A DNA stretch of 64,000 nucleotides from Pantoea cypripedii. GTDB lineage: Bacteria > Pseudomonadota > Gammaproteobacteria > Enterobacterales > Enterobacteriaceae. A program made the position numbers and the translations under genes. How positions within the stretch are numbered: the stretch's first letter is position 1; every line of letters starts with the position of its first letter. Shown in pieces: positions 48,801 to 55,898 of the stretch. Location of the stretch: assembly GCF_002095535.1 (NCBI RefSeq), contig NZ_MLJI01000002.1:319786-383785 (forward strand), written 5' to 3'. The notes beneath the pieces were generated by a model. That model saw only the letters and a program-made list of their open reading frames with translations. It was not told where the DNA came from and searched no databases.

Positions 48801-50941
48801 GCGGCGATGCGCTCACGTTGCAGGCCGGGCATGATGTTCTGAGCCTGACAGACAGCCATCAGGATGGCACGGAGAGCTGGCTCGACAGGCAGGCAGGGAT
48901 CAATGTTAAGAATGATAACGGATCGCTGACGCTGGCAGCAGGCCATGACATTCAGCTTACCGCAAGCGTGGTCAGTAACCAGGGGACAGAAAGCCAGACC
49001 AGCCTGGTGGCGGGCCATGACATTGTCCTGGATACCGCTATGACCAGTCATGCCACTGACTATACCCGCGATAAGAACAATTACGATCGCAGCCAGGAGA
49101 GCCAGGAAACCGGCTCCACCATCAATGCCGGGGGCGATCTTACCCTGCAGGCCGGACATGACATGACGCTGCGCGCCGCCGATGTGACGGCAACGAAAGA
49201 TGCCACCCTGCTGGCGGGAAATTCCCTGACGCTGGAAAGCGGCGAGGACAGCTGGGATCAGCAGACCAGCAGCAAGTGGAAATCACATCACGGCCTGTCC
49301 ACCACCAAAACGCAGGTACAGACCAGTACCCAGCAGAAATCGGCCGTCAGCACCACGCTGAGCGGTGATACGGTGACGGCTGTTGCGAACAATGACCTGA
49401 CCCTGACGGGCAGCAACATTGCCGGTACGCATGATGTGCTGCTCTCCGCCGGGCATGACCTGACGCTGACCACCGCCGATGAGATGGACCATGACGTCAG
49501 CATCACGCAGAAGAAGAAGTCCGGCCTGAGCGGCACCGGCGGGATAGGCTTCTCGGTGGGGAGTACGAAGCAGAAACTGACCAGCGATGACACCAGCAAC
49601 GTGAAGAAAGGGAGCGTGGCAGGCAGCAGTGAGGGCAACCTGACCCTGGTGGCGGGTAACGAGGCGGTGATCCACGGCAGTGATGTGGTGGCCGGCCAGG
49701 ACATGCATATCCAGGGCCGGGATGTGGCGATCACCGCCGCCGAAAACAGCCATACCGCACTGACTAAAACCGAGATAAAGAGCAGCGGCCTGACGCTGGG
49801 GCTGTCCGGGGCCGTGGGCAGTGCGCTGAACTCCGCCACCCAGCAGGCGACGTCGGCAGCGAAAGAAGATAACGGCCGTCTGGCCGCGCTGCGCGGCACC
49901 CAGGCGGCGCTGACCGGCTTCCAGGCCTCGCAGGCGGCGCGGCTGGCGGGCGTATCGGATAATCCGGCGGACAAAAACACCTTCGGGCTGACGCTGAGCT
50001 ATGGCAGCCAGAAATCCACCACCGAGAGCCGGACTGAGCAGCAGACCTCATCCGGCAGCTCGCTTCAGGCCGGACGGGATATGACAATCCAGGCGACCGG
50101 GGGTGACCTGGCTGTGCAGGGCAGCCAGCTGAAAGCGGGCGGGGATATGACGCTGGCGGCGAGCCGGGATATCAGCCTGACCTCCGGTGAGAACAGTGAA
50201 CAGCAGAGTCAGACCAGCAAAAGCCACGGCGGCAGCCTGGGTGTGGGCTTTGTCGCCGGGTCAGGCAGCGCCGGGTTTTCCGTCTCGGCCAGCGTCAGCC
50301 AGAGCAAAGGCAAGGTGACCAGCAGCAACCTGTCACACACGCTGACGACGCTGGATGCCGGTGACGGTGTGACGCTCGACAGCGGCCGGGACACGACGCT
50401 GCAGGGGGCGCAGGTCAACGGGGCCTCTGTCATTGCCGACGTGGGCCGTAACCTGCAGCTGACCAGTGAACAGGGCAGCAACCGCTACGATTCGAAGCAG
50501 ACCGGCAGCAGCCTGGGTGCCGGAATGACCTGGGGTGCAGGCGCGGCAGCGGGCGGTTCGGCCAGCGTCAGCGCAACCCGGGATAAGATGCACAGCAATT
50601 ACGACTCGGTGCAGGAGCAGACGGGCCTGTTTGCCGGGCAGGATGGTTTTGACGTGACGGTGGGCGGGCATACCCAGCTGGACGGTGCGGTTATCGGATC
50701 AACGGCCACGGCGGATAAAAACCGGCTGGACACCGGCACGCTGGGTTTCAGCGACATCGATAATCATGCAGACTACCAGATTGAACACCAGGGCGTGGGG
50801 TTCAGCACGGGCGGCAGCATTGGCAGCCAGTTTATCGGCAATATGGCGAACGGCCTGCTGTCCGGGATGAATGGCAGCGGCAGCGCGGACTCGCTGACGC
50901 GTGCGGCGGTGAGCGTGACAACAAACGCATCGCCCGATTAA
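39875..50941 (+). CDS. cdiA: CdiA-like filamentous exoprotein (TpsA), truncated before the toxin region
   Basis: This 3688-residue protein opens with an extended signal peptide (NKRCYRIIFNRARRMLVVV; cleavage near residue 67, GVQA). The second ATG at 39878 is better placed after AGGG. The TPS secretion domain contains NPAGITCSGCGFINAGRNT at about residue 177. Hundreds of FHA-1 type beta-helix repeats follow, with a long in-frame duplication. A possible receptor-binding segment (about 2390-2560) precedes the Tyr/Pro region (SHYLVETDPQFT, KRLGDGYYEQSLVRDQV; about 2750-2890). FHA-2 repeats run to about 3670. It then stops after AAVSVTTNASPD, where family members continue into the pretoxin VENN domain and toxin. 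The last few codons lie in IS21 istB sequence. Without toxin or cdiI it may keep adhesion only. Confidence 0.9.
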   Translation: MMNKRCYRIIFNRARRMLVVVSELARAQGGDTGRGPGQIAAHYLASLRPLTLALWLAGGLVSTGVQAGTIVPDHSAPGGQQPTVMQTGNGLPQINIQTPNSQGLSHNTYSQFDVNQQGAILNNSQHGAQTQLAGTVAGNPWLAQGTATVILNEVNSTNPSQLNGFIEVAGAKANVIIANPAGITCSGCGFINAGRNTLAAGRARLENGQVAGYDVDRGNITISGSGMNGTGQDYTTLIARAVNVNARLQANNLQVTLGHNQTDADGKVTQVKADDPDGRPQFALDTSALGGMYANRITLVGTEQGVGVRNAGELGATAGSFTLSANGKLTNSGTVYAQQDLALNTRGLDNSGGMSSGNDLSVSNQDDMTNRGQLIASRNLQVDSSGQLHSQAGSSLIAGGNTTINAHAIQADTGSAMGAGIDNTGYATQSGQLTLNTEGALVSHGTHLSQDAIVASGSEVDVSGSQSRAGNVSLTAREGNLNADNAVVDAQQVSLTTPHAFSSRQGTLAASHLTINAPDLIDNSGGSLTELGPDPFSLSSQQIDNTGGTIAAAGDLRLTSNQLTNTGGQLGADQGSLTIQSDNIADAQGKMLAGNNLSITGQQITLDQGVTQGAQISLQGTNLSHQGAHLLQTGQGTAQIHLSGQLNNIAGVMESAGAFSLDTGGVDNTQGRIASNNDLAIETHQGDLINGNSEATQGGIRTDGSLHIQAGDMNNAAGLIVGHQLDVTAGNLSNRGGTLESQQGLAIDAHSLDSHQGLISADNGDATLHITGDADNSGGNLQSAGNLTFTGGDLNNQAGNIQASTLGLTAGQINNQQGYLTATDALTLKGQSVENQAGLISAGNGHVGLDLTGGLSNAQGTVQSQQDMTLNAASLTNDGGKLLSAGGAVTGTFSGEVSNQSGQILAEQALQLNAAQVNNQQGVIASTQGDTQLTAAGALNNQGGDVESGQHLTLNTGALDNSAGRLLANDAMQISATGLTNDQGLIQSQHDLHLDTHAGTLNNADTLSNKGGIRSGGALTLTTGDVDNHNGLITGNQVLAQGQAWNNQKGELESQQGLALDAHSLDSRQGFISADDGDANLNITGDADNSGGNLQSAGNLTLHAQNLNNQSGRVAAQDSLSLDLQGGGLNNSQTSADGLGILAGHDLTFTGGDLNNQAGNIQASTLDLTAGQVNNQQGYLTATDALTIKGQSVENQSGLISAGNGRVGVDLTGGLSNAQGTVQSQQDMTLNAASLTNDGGKLLSTGGAVTGAFSGEVSNQSGQILADQALQLNAAQVNNQQGVIASTQGDTQLTAAGTLNNQGGDVESGQHLTLNTGALDNSAGRLLANDAMQISATSLTNDQGLIQSQHDLHIDTHAGTLSNADTLSNKGGIRSGGALTLTTGDVDNHNGLITGNQVQAQGQAWNNQKGELDSSQGLTLTGTSLSNLQGLISAAGGNLTTTFTQDIDNQQGTLQSSQGLTLNAGSLNNTGGAVLAAGGDASVTLQGQIGNQQGQVLARDNLQVTATTIDNQAGTLSALNGDANLEASSDVLNQGGVSTAAGALTLKGRSIDNTGGQLVASGGPLTVSAVDSLINQQGRMTGQGDVQLTGQSLDNSGGTLTSVEGEFNALIHGAINNQSGVMQSGHGVTVQSDALDNRKGEVLAVAGGNNLAVTGDVLNSQGKILSAQDISLQAGSLGNQNGIVSSQQGALNINGGSAINNQGGALEGDGPVQISAGQLDNTRGSLLSASDGLNVSVNQALNNQQGRIAAGKDVHLNANTLNNQQGTVTAVGGGLTVETNPAMRILARIRVLAAGSTLDNSDGTLQSSGDLLLNTQTLNNQNGIIQSTQGDNQLTLTGALNNQQGTLSAGHSLTMQAGDVENSGGAMLGDTLSLTSQQLDNSAGLIQGTHQLTIDTQGQQLDNSDTAGSTTGLRTGGDFSLKSGDLNNQKGLITANTLNAATQAVNNEQGQINSTGDSQLTSLTLDNQNGAIQSGGNLTLNTQQSDLLNQQGSLIADQSLAITAAAIHNGQGVIQGNHGLTLQGTTVDNTQGRLMSGSDLTAVLEQLTNNNGILFATGNADITALQQVQNQQGLIKAGQALHLTAPQIDNHDTRGANQGIEAQNLILSSDTLNNQSGALRAVDALQANVRQQVDNQQGLISSQNSLTLGQTDQRPTLNNSDGDIVANGDANLQVGQIANIGRITSGGNLTLDTTSALTQDGTLSAGKDFTLNTHGNALTNSSALTATGQLTLEAGSVENQQNGKINAGTTHLIASDILNQGLIDGGNVLLQSDTLHNTGTGRIYGDDLTIAAQTLTNDKTADTAGTIAAREQLNLAAGHLLNQDHGLIYSAGDMHIGGALDANGALTGQAALVENLSATLESMGNMQIDAGQTENRDIHLAVSPDLQTVSTSAAVLDIELCTGEKWVDACGRTDGVHYHFNAHESGTEQNDYTVDFVFDADGRSYALDDQGNRLKVTIDGKDDFVYFYKDPDDSDSLLFNLPGVTTAGRRFDVFQYNQTVKEQVVTQQDSALIRSGGDLTLNGGLHNKDSQVVAGQDLTINGSVNNDETTVRQEITDDGNRLTAGKRKKHDQTHYEGPETYQPPVSDLNVPLHLAQQLQNQGQSQGQAIDARQSSSAGTSAAAGLNGAVALTRPVQLPQAIEVSPSSSQTSMQLSTVAGHLSDSGVVAKTALQTRGNASGGLTQVALNQNDPLTATQRGEPGMQTSGNASGGLTQVALNPGDALTAAPSSAGSAPLGGIKSAPANVSTMQDKWVLRSVTGPVKLPDNSLYSLHPGTDSHYLVETDPQFTQGNTTVSSSDVYSQDQLQKRLGDGYYEQSLVRDQVMKTTGQRYLTGYTNDEDEYRDLLNSGKAYTERFGITPGVDLTPEQMASVTSDMVIMVNETVTLPDGSTQQVSIPKLYARVQPDTLNGDGTLLAGNNVKINTAGDLINSGTITGRNLTSLSATDLLNTGDISGNTTQLVASNDLVNRDGQISGGDALTLQAGHDVLSLTDSHQDGTESWLDRQAGINVKNDNGSLTLAAGHDIQLTASVVSNQGTESQTSLVAGHDIVLDTAMTSHATDYTRDKNNYDRSQESQETGSTINAGGDLTLQAGHDMTLRAADVTATKDATLLAGNSLTLESGEDSWDQQTSSKWKSHHGLSTTKTQVQTSTQQKSAVSTTLSGDTVTAVANNDLTLTGSNIAGTHDVLLSAGHDLTLTTADEMDHDVSITQKKKSGLSGTGGIGFSVGSTKQKLTSDDTSNVKKGSVAGSSEGNLTLVAGNEAVIHGSDVVAGQDMHIQGRDVAITAAENSHTALTKTEIKSSGLTLGLSGAVGSALNSATQQATSAAKEDNGRLAALRGTQAALTGFQASQAARLAGVSDNPADKNTFGLTLSYGSQKSTTESRTEQQTSSGSSLQAGRDMTIQATGGDLAVQGSQLKAGGDMTLAASRDISLTSGENSEQQSQTSKSHGGSLGVGFVAGSGSAGFSVSASVSQSKGKVTSSNLSHTLTTLDAGDGVTLDSGRDTTLQGAQVNGASVIADVGRNLQLTSEQGSNRYDSKQTGSSLGAGMTWGAGAAAGGSASVSATRDKMHSNYDSVQEQTGLFAGQDGFDVTVGGHTQLDGAVIGSTATADKNRLDTGTLGFSDIDNHADYQIEHQGVGFSTGGSIGSQFIGNMANGLLSGMNGSGSADSLTRAAVSVTTNASPD
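42231..44110 (+). repeat. In-frame tandem duplication inside cdiA (1080-bp offset)
   Basis: Bases 42231-43030 recur at 43311-44110 with a constant offset of 1080 bp (360 codons) and roughly 95% identity by eye. For example GCTGCAACTGAACGCGGC occurs at 42601 and 43681. A related 150-bp segment just before each copy (42091 and 43030) is spaced about 939 bp, so the second unit carries about 140 extra bases (near 43180-43315). The duplication adds about one third of a kilo-residue to the filament stalk without breaking the frame. Confidence 0.9.
47897..48055 (+). repeat. Short 93-bp in-frame direct repeat in cdiA
   Basis: GNASGGLTQVALN is encoded twice, 31 codons apart (near 47900 and 47993), followed by NDPLTA and GDALTA respectively. 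The two copies differ at a few third positions. It falls in a low-complexity Ser/Gln/Ala-rich linker between the middle domain and the Tyr/Pro region. Confidence 0.85.
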
Positions 50942-51495
50942 TGAAAGCCGCAAAAATGCGGCAAAGTCAGGCCAGTCTGGAGGATGTTCACTACCATCCA
51001 TCCAGGGGAATTGAAGAAGGAACTTTTGCTGAACTCTCAACCTGTCAGTGGATTGATAAACGGCAAAACTTGGTCATTACCGGCGCAACAGGTACAGGCA
51101 AATCCTGGCTGGCCTGTGCCTTCGGTAAGCAGGCCTGCCGTTACGGGTATCCGGTATCATTCCTGACGGCAACACACCTATATGAACAGATAGTCGCGGC
51201 GAACATTGCCGGAACACTGCCAAAACTACGATCGCAACTGATAAAAAGCCGGTTACTGATAATTGACGACTTCGGGATAGGTGGGGTTGATCTCCAACTC
51301 GGTCCTGTTTTACTGGATATTATAGATCAGCATGCACTTCAAGGGGCACTTATCATAACCAGTCAGTTTCCGACAGAGAAGTGGTACGACCTATTCAATG
51401 ACCCTACAGTCGCAGATGCCATTCTAGACAGAGTGGTTCATAAGGCCCATTTTTTGAAACTGAAAGGTGACTCGATGCGGAAAGCCAAGATGTAA
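50941..51495 (+). pseudogene. istB: IstB-like IS21 helper ATPase, 5'-truncated
   Basis: The 184 residues from the first ATG cover the AAA+ core: SLEDVHYHPSRG, Walker A GATGTGKSWLACAFG, Walker B RLLIIDDFG, GALIITSQFPTEKWYDL and DAILDRVVHKAHFLKLKGDS, ending normally. Full IstB proteins are about 250-265 residues, so some 60-70 N-terminal residues are missing. In-frame istB codons exist upstream to about 50914, where they meet cdiA. ATG 50941 shares its A with the cdiA TAA. Without IstA the product cannot drive transposition by itself. Confidence 0.85.
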
Positions 51496-51506
51496 AGGTG
51501 AGTTTC

Positions 51507-51534
51507 AATCCGGGCATTATGCCCGGATTTTTTT
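51507..51534 (+). terminator. Intrinsic terminator after istB
   Basis: AATCCGGGC (51507-51515) and GCCCGGATT (51521-51529) form a perfect 9-bp stem with a 5-base loop, followed by a run of T residues. It begins 11 bases past the istB stop. Confidence 0.9.
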
Positions 51535-51545
51535 GTTGGCGATGG

Positions 51546-51605
51546 TCAAGTAATTTGCAAACGGTTGCCAAGTAAAATGCAAATGGGTAGTCAAGTAACA
51601 TGCAA
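51546..51605 (+). repeat. Three 15-bp repeats of an IS21-type end
   Basis: TCAAGTAATTTGCAA (51546-51560), CCAAGTAAAATGCAA (51568-51582) and TCAAGTAACATGCAA (51591-51605) are direct repeats 22-23 bp apart. IS21-family ends carry multiple such repeats as transposase-binding sites, so this marks the right end of the element at or just after 51605. Confidence 0.8.
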
Positions 51606-51761
51606 TTATGCAGCTTTCGCAGCTCATGGAAAATAAACGGAAAATCACACAGAGAACGCTGGGCGAAAATTACCGCATGAACAGCCCCCATTCTCCTGCA
51701 GAATTCACCAGAACGCGTCAGCGCGCTGACCTTTGCGCCGGGAGCCGACTTTTCGACCGCC

Positions 51762-52415
51762 GTGGCGCTGCGGCGCATGGCCACGGCGAACGGCGTCACG
51801 CCTTTTTATCTGCTGGCCCCGGAGGTGAGCGCGCTGCTGCACTACATGCCGGACCGGCGGCATCACTTTCTGTTCAGCACGCTCTGGAACACCGGCGCGC
51901 GGATAGGGGAGGCCTGCAGCCTCACGCCGGAATCGTTTGTGACGGACGGTCCCAGGCCGTTCATCCGGATCCTGTCGGAAAAGGTCCGGAGCCGACGTGG
52001 CCGCCCGCCGAAGGACGCGGTCCGCCTGGCCCCTCTCGCCGATGCGCACTACGTGCGCCAGGCCGAAGTCTGGATGGCCAGCGAGCGCCCGAAACGCCGC
52101 GAACCACTCTGGCATGAAACTGACGAAACCATGCGTAACTGGCTGAAGGCAGCGGTAAAGCGTTCAGCGGACGACGGGGTGCATTTTTCGGTGCCGGTAA
52201 CGCCGCATACATTCCGTCACGCCCTGGTCATGCATCTGCTTTATCTCCGGCAGCCGCTCAAGGTCATCCAGGCGATGGCGGGGCATAAAGATGCCCGGTC
52301 AATCGAGGTGTATACGCGGGTGTTTGCGCTGGACATAGCCGCGACGCTCCAGGTATCGTTCAGCGGGGAGGGCGCGGTAGCAGCTGCTGTTCTGCGTTCG
52401 CTGCCGCCCGCCTGA
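51762..52415 (+). CDS. ResD-like tyrosine recombinase of F-type plasmids, 5' end frameshifted
   Basis: This 217-residue frame has the catalytic core of a tyrosine recombinase: [20 protein letters not shown] (first Arg), [16 protein letters not shown] (His-x-x-Arg) and [15 protein letters not shown] (nucleophile Tyr). It resembles the ResD multimer resolvase beside RepFIB replicons. The frame runs open upstream of the GTG used here ([20 protein letters not shown]) back to 51681. There, removing one C from the run at 51685-51689 would join it to an ATG at 51677 (MNSP). So the gene is either frameshifted or starts late at the GTG, losing about 27 residues that lie before the core. It follows the IS21 end directly. 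Confidence 0.8.
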   Translation: MALRRMATANGVTPFYLLAPEVSALLHYMPDRRHHFLFSTLWNTGARIGEACSLTPESFVTDGPRPFIRILSEKVRSRRGRPPKDAVRLAPLADAHYVRQAEVWMASERPKRREPLWHETDETMRNWLKAAVKRSADDGVHFSVPVTPHTFRHALVMHLLYLRQPLKVIQAMAGHKDARSIEVYTRVFALDIAATLQVSFSGEGAVAAAVLRSLPPA

Positions 52416-52447
52416 ATAATGTAAGGCAATACAGGGAAGGAAGAGAA

Positions 52448-53133
52448 ATGCAGCCTGCCATGACTGATGCAGTAAAACTGATCCTGCAGTACGGATCGCC
52501 CGCCATACTGGCGGTTGTTATCGTGATGATGTGTTCGGTGATTTACGTCTGGCTGATTAAGGCCGATCCGGTCCGGGCCATGCGCGGGCGCGTCTTGAGA
52601 AGCTACGGAAGCTGGATTATCTCTCTGATGAGGCCGTCGCGCTTGCAGAGCTGGAACTCAGACAACGAAGCCTCTACCAGCTGACCGGTATCTATTACCA
52701 CCGGCTACAGGAGCCTGCGGTGCAGTTCATCACCCATTACAGGCTTCGTGCGCGTTACCTGGGACAGTGGCGTCGCTGGCTTGACGAGAAGGACGGGCGG
52801 ATTGTCTTTGAGAGAAAACCCTGGCGTCGGGCGTGGCGGATTTTCTGCGGTATCACCCTCGTTAACACAATAATTCTCTTTCTGGCGACCGGGGTCTTCG
52901 CGTTTCATTTCGGGTTTCAATTTGCAGGTCCGCTGCTTTTTGCCCTTACCGCATTCTGGTGGTTTCCGTGGCTGCTGTTTACATCCGTACCGCCGCCTGC
53001 AATGACGGATACACTTGAAACCAGACTGAGCGAATTCAATTATCAGCAACATGATGTGTCAATATCCCCCGAAAAACAGGGACCAGGCACACAGGTTATC
53101 AGAAGTTGCACCGACCGCGGCACCACTCAATAA
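52448..53133 (+). pseudogene. Hypothetical membrane protein interrupted by a frameshift
   Basis: The first frame (ATG 52448) encodes an N-terminal membrane helix (SPAILAVVIVMMCSVIYVW) then KADPVRAMRGR. Near 52590 the sense passes to another frame: LEKLRKLDYLSDEAVALAEL, YQLTGIYYHRLQEPAVQF, and on through a second membrane region (TLVNTIILFLATGVFAFHF) to the stop at 53133. Joined, the protein would be about 228 residues with a charged middle domain and two membrane regions. I do not recognise the family. It follows the ResD-like gene by 32 bases and is probably part of the same plasmid-like segment. Confidence 0.55.
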
Positions 53134-53185
53134 ACTGACCTATGACAGATGGCGACGGGCGTGTCAGCGCCACAAACTCTGCTGA

Positions 53186-53407
53186 CAGAAGAGCGGTCAG
53201 CTCTTTCCGGAACTGCTCTACATCCCGTAACTTCTCGTTGACGGTTTGCCGGAATTTCAGCGCTTCGTTTCCGTTGCGGGTGAACCCTTTCATATCACGC
53301 ATGGGTTCGCCTGGCAAAAGGTGCTGGATAAAGACCCATTTACTCAAGGGTTTATCAGTGAGGTGATGGACATCGTGAAGTCGAGTCGTAGTGAGTACGG
53401 ATTTTGA
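53186..53407 (+). pseudogene. Decayed coding fragment of unknown function
   Basis: The frame ending in TGA at 53405-53407 reads FQRFVSVAGEPFHITHGFAW then QKVLDKDPFTQGFISEVMDI, which is convincingly protein-like. It has an internal stop (53228-53230) after GQLFPELLYIP and no start codon with a ribosome site. I do not recognise it. The leftward frame across the same bases looks like an antisense shadow. It converges with the DoxX-like gene. Confidence 0.35.
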
Positions 53408-53455
53408 ACCGATGACAGGGCCTCTCATTAAGTGGCCCTGTCGGGTAATACTGTG

Positions 53456-53788
53456 TTATCGGGCGATAATTACAACCAGACAAAGTGCTGAGACAACCCC
53501 GGCAGGAATGGCATGTTTAAATTCTTTATAGTAAAACAATGTGGCGATTGCCGCTCCCATCACCAGTAGCGCTAAAATAAGCCCGTGTAACTTATATTCA
53601 TTAGTAACGATAAGAATGGCTGCGCTCAATTCAAGAATTGCTGTGATATATCGAAACCAGGATGGATATCCCCAGCGTTGATAATCATCACGAATTTTTG
53701 CTGGTGCCACAGCATTAGTTATTGCGCCCGTCAGGAAAAAAAGACCCAGAAGCCAGGACAGGACATTGACGAGTGTAAAAAATGACAT
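53456..53788 (-). CDS. DoxX-like small membrane protein
   Basis: This 110-residue protein has four predicted membrane helices (VLSWLLGLFFLTGAITNAV; YITAILELSAAILIVT; GLILALLVMGAAIATLFYY; AIPAGVVSALCLVVII) and the DoxX-like RWGYPSWFRYITAILEL motif. Members of this group are inner-membrane proteins often found beside oxidoreductases and stress genes, with no firmly known activity. It lies downstream of the SDR gene on the same strand (169-bp gap) and may share its control. Confidence 0.85.
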   Translation of the reverse strand: MSFFTLVNVLSWLLGLFFLTGAITNAVAPAKIRDDYQRWGYPSWFRYITAILELSAAILIVTNEYKLHGLILALLVMGAAIATLFYYKEFKHAIPAGVVSALCLVVIIAR

Positions 53789-53957
53789 ATAACCTCTAAA
53801 TTGTTAAGCACGTGAACAATACCTATTTAAGGCATTTATAGTTCTTCACAGAAAAGAATGCTCAGTGACCTATGGATCAGTTTTTCGTAATTGCACATCT
53901 TCGCGACTTTACCTGATGATCCATAGGCACCATCAATAACCCTGTTATATTGTTGCG

Positions 53958-54797
53958 TTAAAATCCAATAGAGAGGGTATCGGATTTGAACTCTTCAAGT
54001 GATTCCTGGAGTACTTGTATTTTTTCGGATGCAGCTTTGTAGACATCTTCACCCAGGAAGTAATGCAGGGGAGGGGCGTCCATCTCGTGCAGTTGGATTA
54101 GCAGGGCTGCTGCCTTTTCAGGATCACCCATCTGGTGGCCATTCATTTCCTGTTTTGCGGCTTCTTCATTTTTCCGCACCGAGGTATATTCGGCTAGCGG
54201 ATTCTGAGGAAGCATGACGGAACCATCAGACAGAAAACTGGTTCGCATATGGCCAGGATAGACGAGTGTGACCTTAATCGAGAAGTCTTTTACTTCAGCG
54301 GCTAGTGCTTCCGTCAACCCTGCGACAGCAAACTTGGCAGCACAGTAAGCACCCCAGCCAGGAATGTAACCTTTAATTCCGGCCATTGATGAAATGTTGA
54401 TGATTTGACCATTTCGACGATGGCGTAAATGCGGCATTACCGCACGAATAACGTTAAACATACCGAACACGTTTACGTCAAAAGCGTTACGGACCTCTGC
54501 ATCGCTTAGTTCTTCAATCGTCCCTGTTTGTCCGAAACCGGCATTATTGATGATTACGTCAATGTGGCCGAAGTGTGATAAGGCTTCAGTCACCGCTTCC
54601 TTGACACTCTCTTCGTTAGTCAAATCTACCGTAAGAGGAAGGAATTTACTGCTTACAGGCCCAATCGCTTTTTCTAATCCAGCTTTGCTGCGAGACGTCG
54701 CTACGACTTTGTGGCCTGCAGCCAAGAGCTGCTTTGTCAGTGTGAGCCCCAATCCTTTTGAGGCGCCTGTAACGAGCCAAATTTTGTTCGTAGTCAT
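53958..54797 (-). CDS. Short-chain dehydrogenase/reductase
   Basis: This 279-residue classical SDR has the cofactor motif TGASKGLGL at residues 10-18, NNAGFG, the catalytic Ser in NISSMAGIKG, and YCAAK with Tyr and Lys. The length and DVNVFGMFNVIRAVMPHLR fit the group of NADP-dependent oxidoreductases common in LysR-linked stress clusters. It lies 153 bp downstream of the aldo/keto reductase gene on the same strand, both divergent from the LysR gene. Substrate unknown. Confidence 0.92.
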   Translation of the reverse strand: MTTNKIWLVTGASKGLGLTLTKQLLAAGHKVVATSRSKAGLEKAIGPVSSKFLPLTVDLTNEESVKEAVTEALSHFGHIDVIINNAGFGQTGTIEELSDAEVRNAFDVNVFGMFNVIRAVMPHLRHRRNGQIINISSMAGIKGYIPGWGAYCAAKFAVAGLTEALAAEVKDFSIKVTLVYPGHMRTSFLSDGSVMLPQNPLAEYTSVRKNEEAAKQEMNGHQMGDPEKAAALLIQLHEMDAPPLHYFLGEDVYKAASEKIQVLQESLEEFKSDTLSIGF

Positions 54798-54950
54798 AAT
54801 GGAAACCCTATAAAAATTAAAAACACTGTTGTACTTACAGAGAGATTGCCGGTTATTTAAAGCGTGATTGGCCTGTCTGACGTTGAGCTACTGGTTGTTA
54901 GTTACCAGTGCAGCATCTCGCGGTGAGATACTGAATCAGGACCATCATCG

Positions 54951-55898
54951 CTAAATCATAGGTTTTTCCCATGCCCCGCGCGTATCAACACCGGTCTCTG
55001 CTGCCAGGCGTTCCAGTATGAGTGTTTCCTCATCATTGAGCTGAATATTCATTGCAACAGCCGCATCATTAACATGGTGAACTTTAGTGGCACCGATGAT
55101 GGGTACCGTTCCTTTTCCGATTGCCCAGGCAACAGCGACCTGAGCTACATTGGCATTATGGGCTGCACCAATCACACTCATGGCTTCTGTCAATTTGTCC
55201 AGCAGGGGCAATACGGCGTTGTAGGTATCACCACGGCCACTTCCTGAAGGCATGGGATTTTGGGCGTTGTATCGCCCGCTCAATGCGCCCTGTTCAAGCA
55301 CCATATAGGCGAAAAAGGTGATGTTATTTTCATGACAGTATTTGAGGATGCCGGCTTCTTCAGAGGAGCGGTATAACAGGCTGAAATGATTTTGGACAGC
55401 GCCGACCGAATAGCCCGCAGCTCCCAAGATGCTGTTAGCCCGCTTGATTTGCTCAAGGCTGTGATTTGAAACACCAACCTGTTTGATCTGGCCACTTTTC
55501 AGCAGAGGGATGAGCGCGGGTGTCCATTTCTCTACGTCAGAAGGATTATGGATCCAGTAAATATCAACATTTTTCACATTGAGCCTTTCAAGGCTCTTAT
55601 CCAGCATGTCGGCTACAGGTTCAGTTGATGTAGCATCCGCTATCTGTGGGGTGAATTTCGTGGAAAGTATGATGTCTTCGCGTGGGTATGTTTTGACAAA
55701 GTTACCCAGCGCTTTCTCGGAACTTCCCATTCCATAAACTGCGGCAGTATCCCAGAGATTAAGGCCGTGTTTCATTGCTGTGTCAAAAACATCCTTCATT
55801 TCAGCGTCAGTGAGGTTGTTACCGAATACGGTATCACCGCCCGCAAATCCAGTACCCCAGGACCATGTTCCCAGTGCTATTTTGGGTTGGTATTGCAT
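54951..55898 (-). CDS. Aldo/keto reductase
   Basis: This 315-residue barrel has Asp and Tyr in LNLWDTAAVYGMGSSEKAL, Lys in IILSTKFTP, His in DIYWIHNPSD, and the NADPH-binding C-terminal GTVPIIGATKVHHVNDA. It begins directly with the core strand (MQYQPKIALGTWSWG). It is the first gene of a leftward group (AKR, SDR, DoxX-like) and faces the LysR gene across a 285-bp divergent region. Confidence 0.92.
   Translation of the reverse strand: MQYQPKIALGTWSWGTGFAGGDTVFGNNLTDAEMKDVFDTAMKHGLNLWDTAAVYGMGSSEKALGNFVKTYPREDIILSTKFTPQIADATSTEPVADMLDKSLERLNVKNVDIYWIHNPSDVEKWTPALIPLLKSGQIKQVGVSNHSLEQIKRANSILGAAGYSVGAVQNHFSLLYRSSEEAGILKYCHENNITFFAYMVLEQGALSGRYNAQNPMPSGSGRGDTYNAVLPLLDKLTEAMSVIGAAHNANVAQVAVAWAIGKGTVPIIGATKVHHVNDAAVAMNIQLNDEETLILERLAAETGVDTRGAWEKPMI

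Larger units (their letters stand above)
50911..51605 (+). mobile_element. 3' part of an IS21-family insertion sequence
   Basis: The istB frame is open from at least 50914, reading RDNKRIARLMKAAKMRQSQ before any fresh start codon, so the element was entered in mid-gene. It then has the istB 3' end, a terminator and three degenerate 15-bp repeats (51546-51605) of the kind found at IS21 ends. istA, the first part of istB and the left end are absent. The left boundary is the end of cdiA. Confidence 0.8.

Noticed and set aside
40022..50870. Many long leftward and shifted open frames across cdiA
   Set aside because: They mirror the GC-rich repetitive coding strand, repeat with it, lack ribosome sites and have no family features. 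They are shadows of the exoprotein frame.
53099..53428. Leftward 109-residue open frame
   Set aside because: It lies antisense to a more protein-like rightward tract, has no ribosome site and resembles no family.
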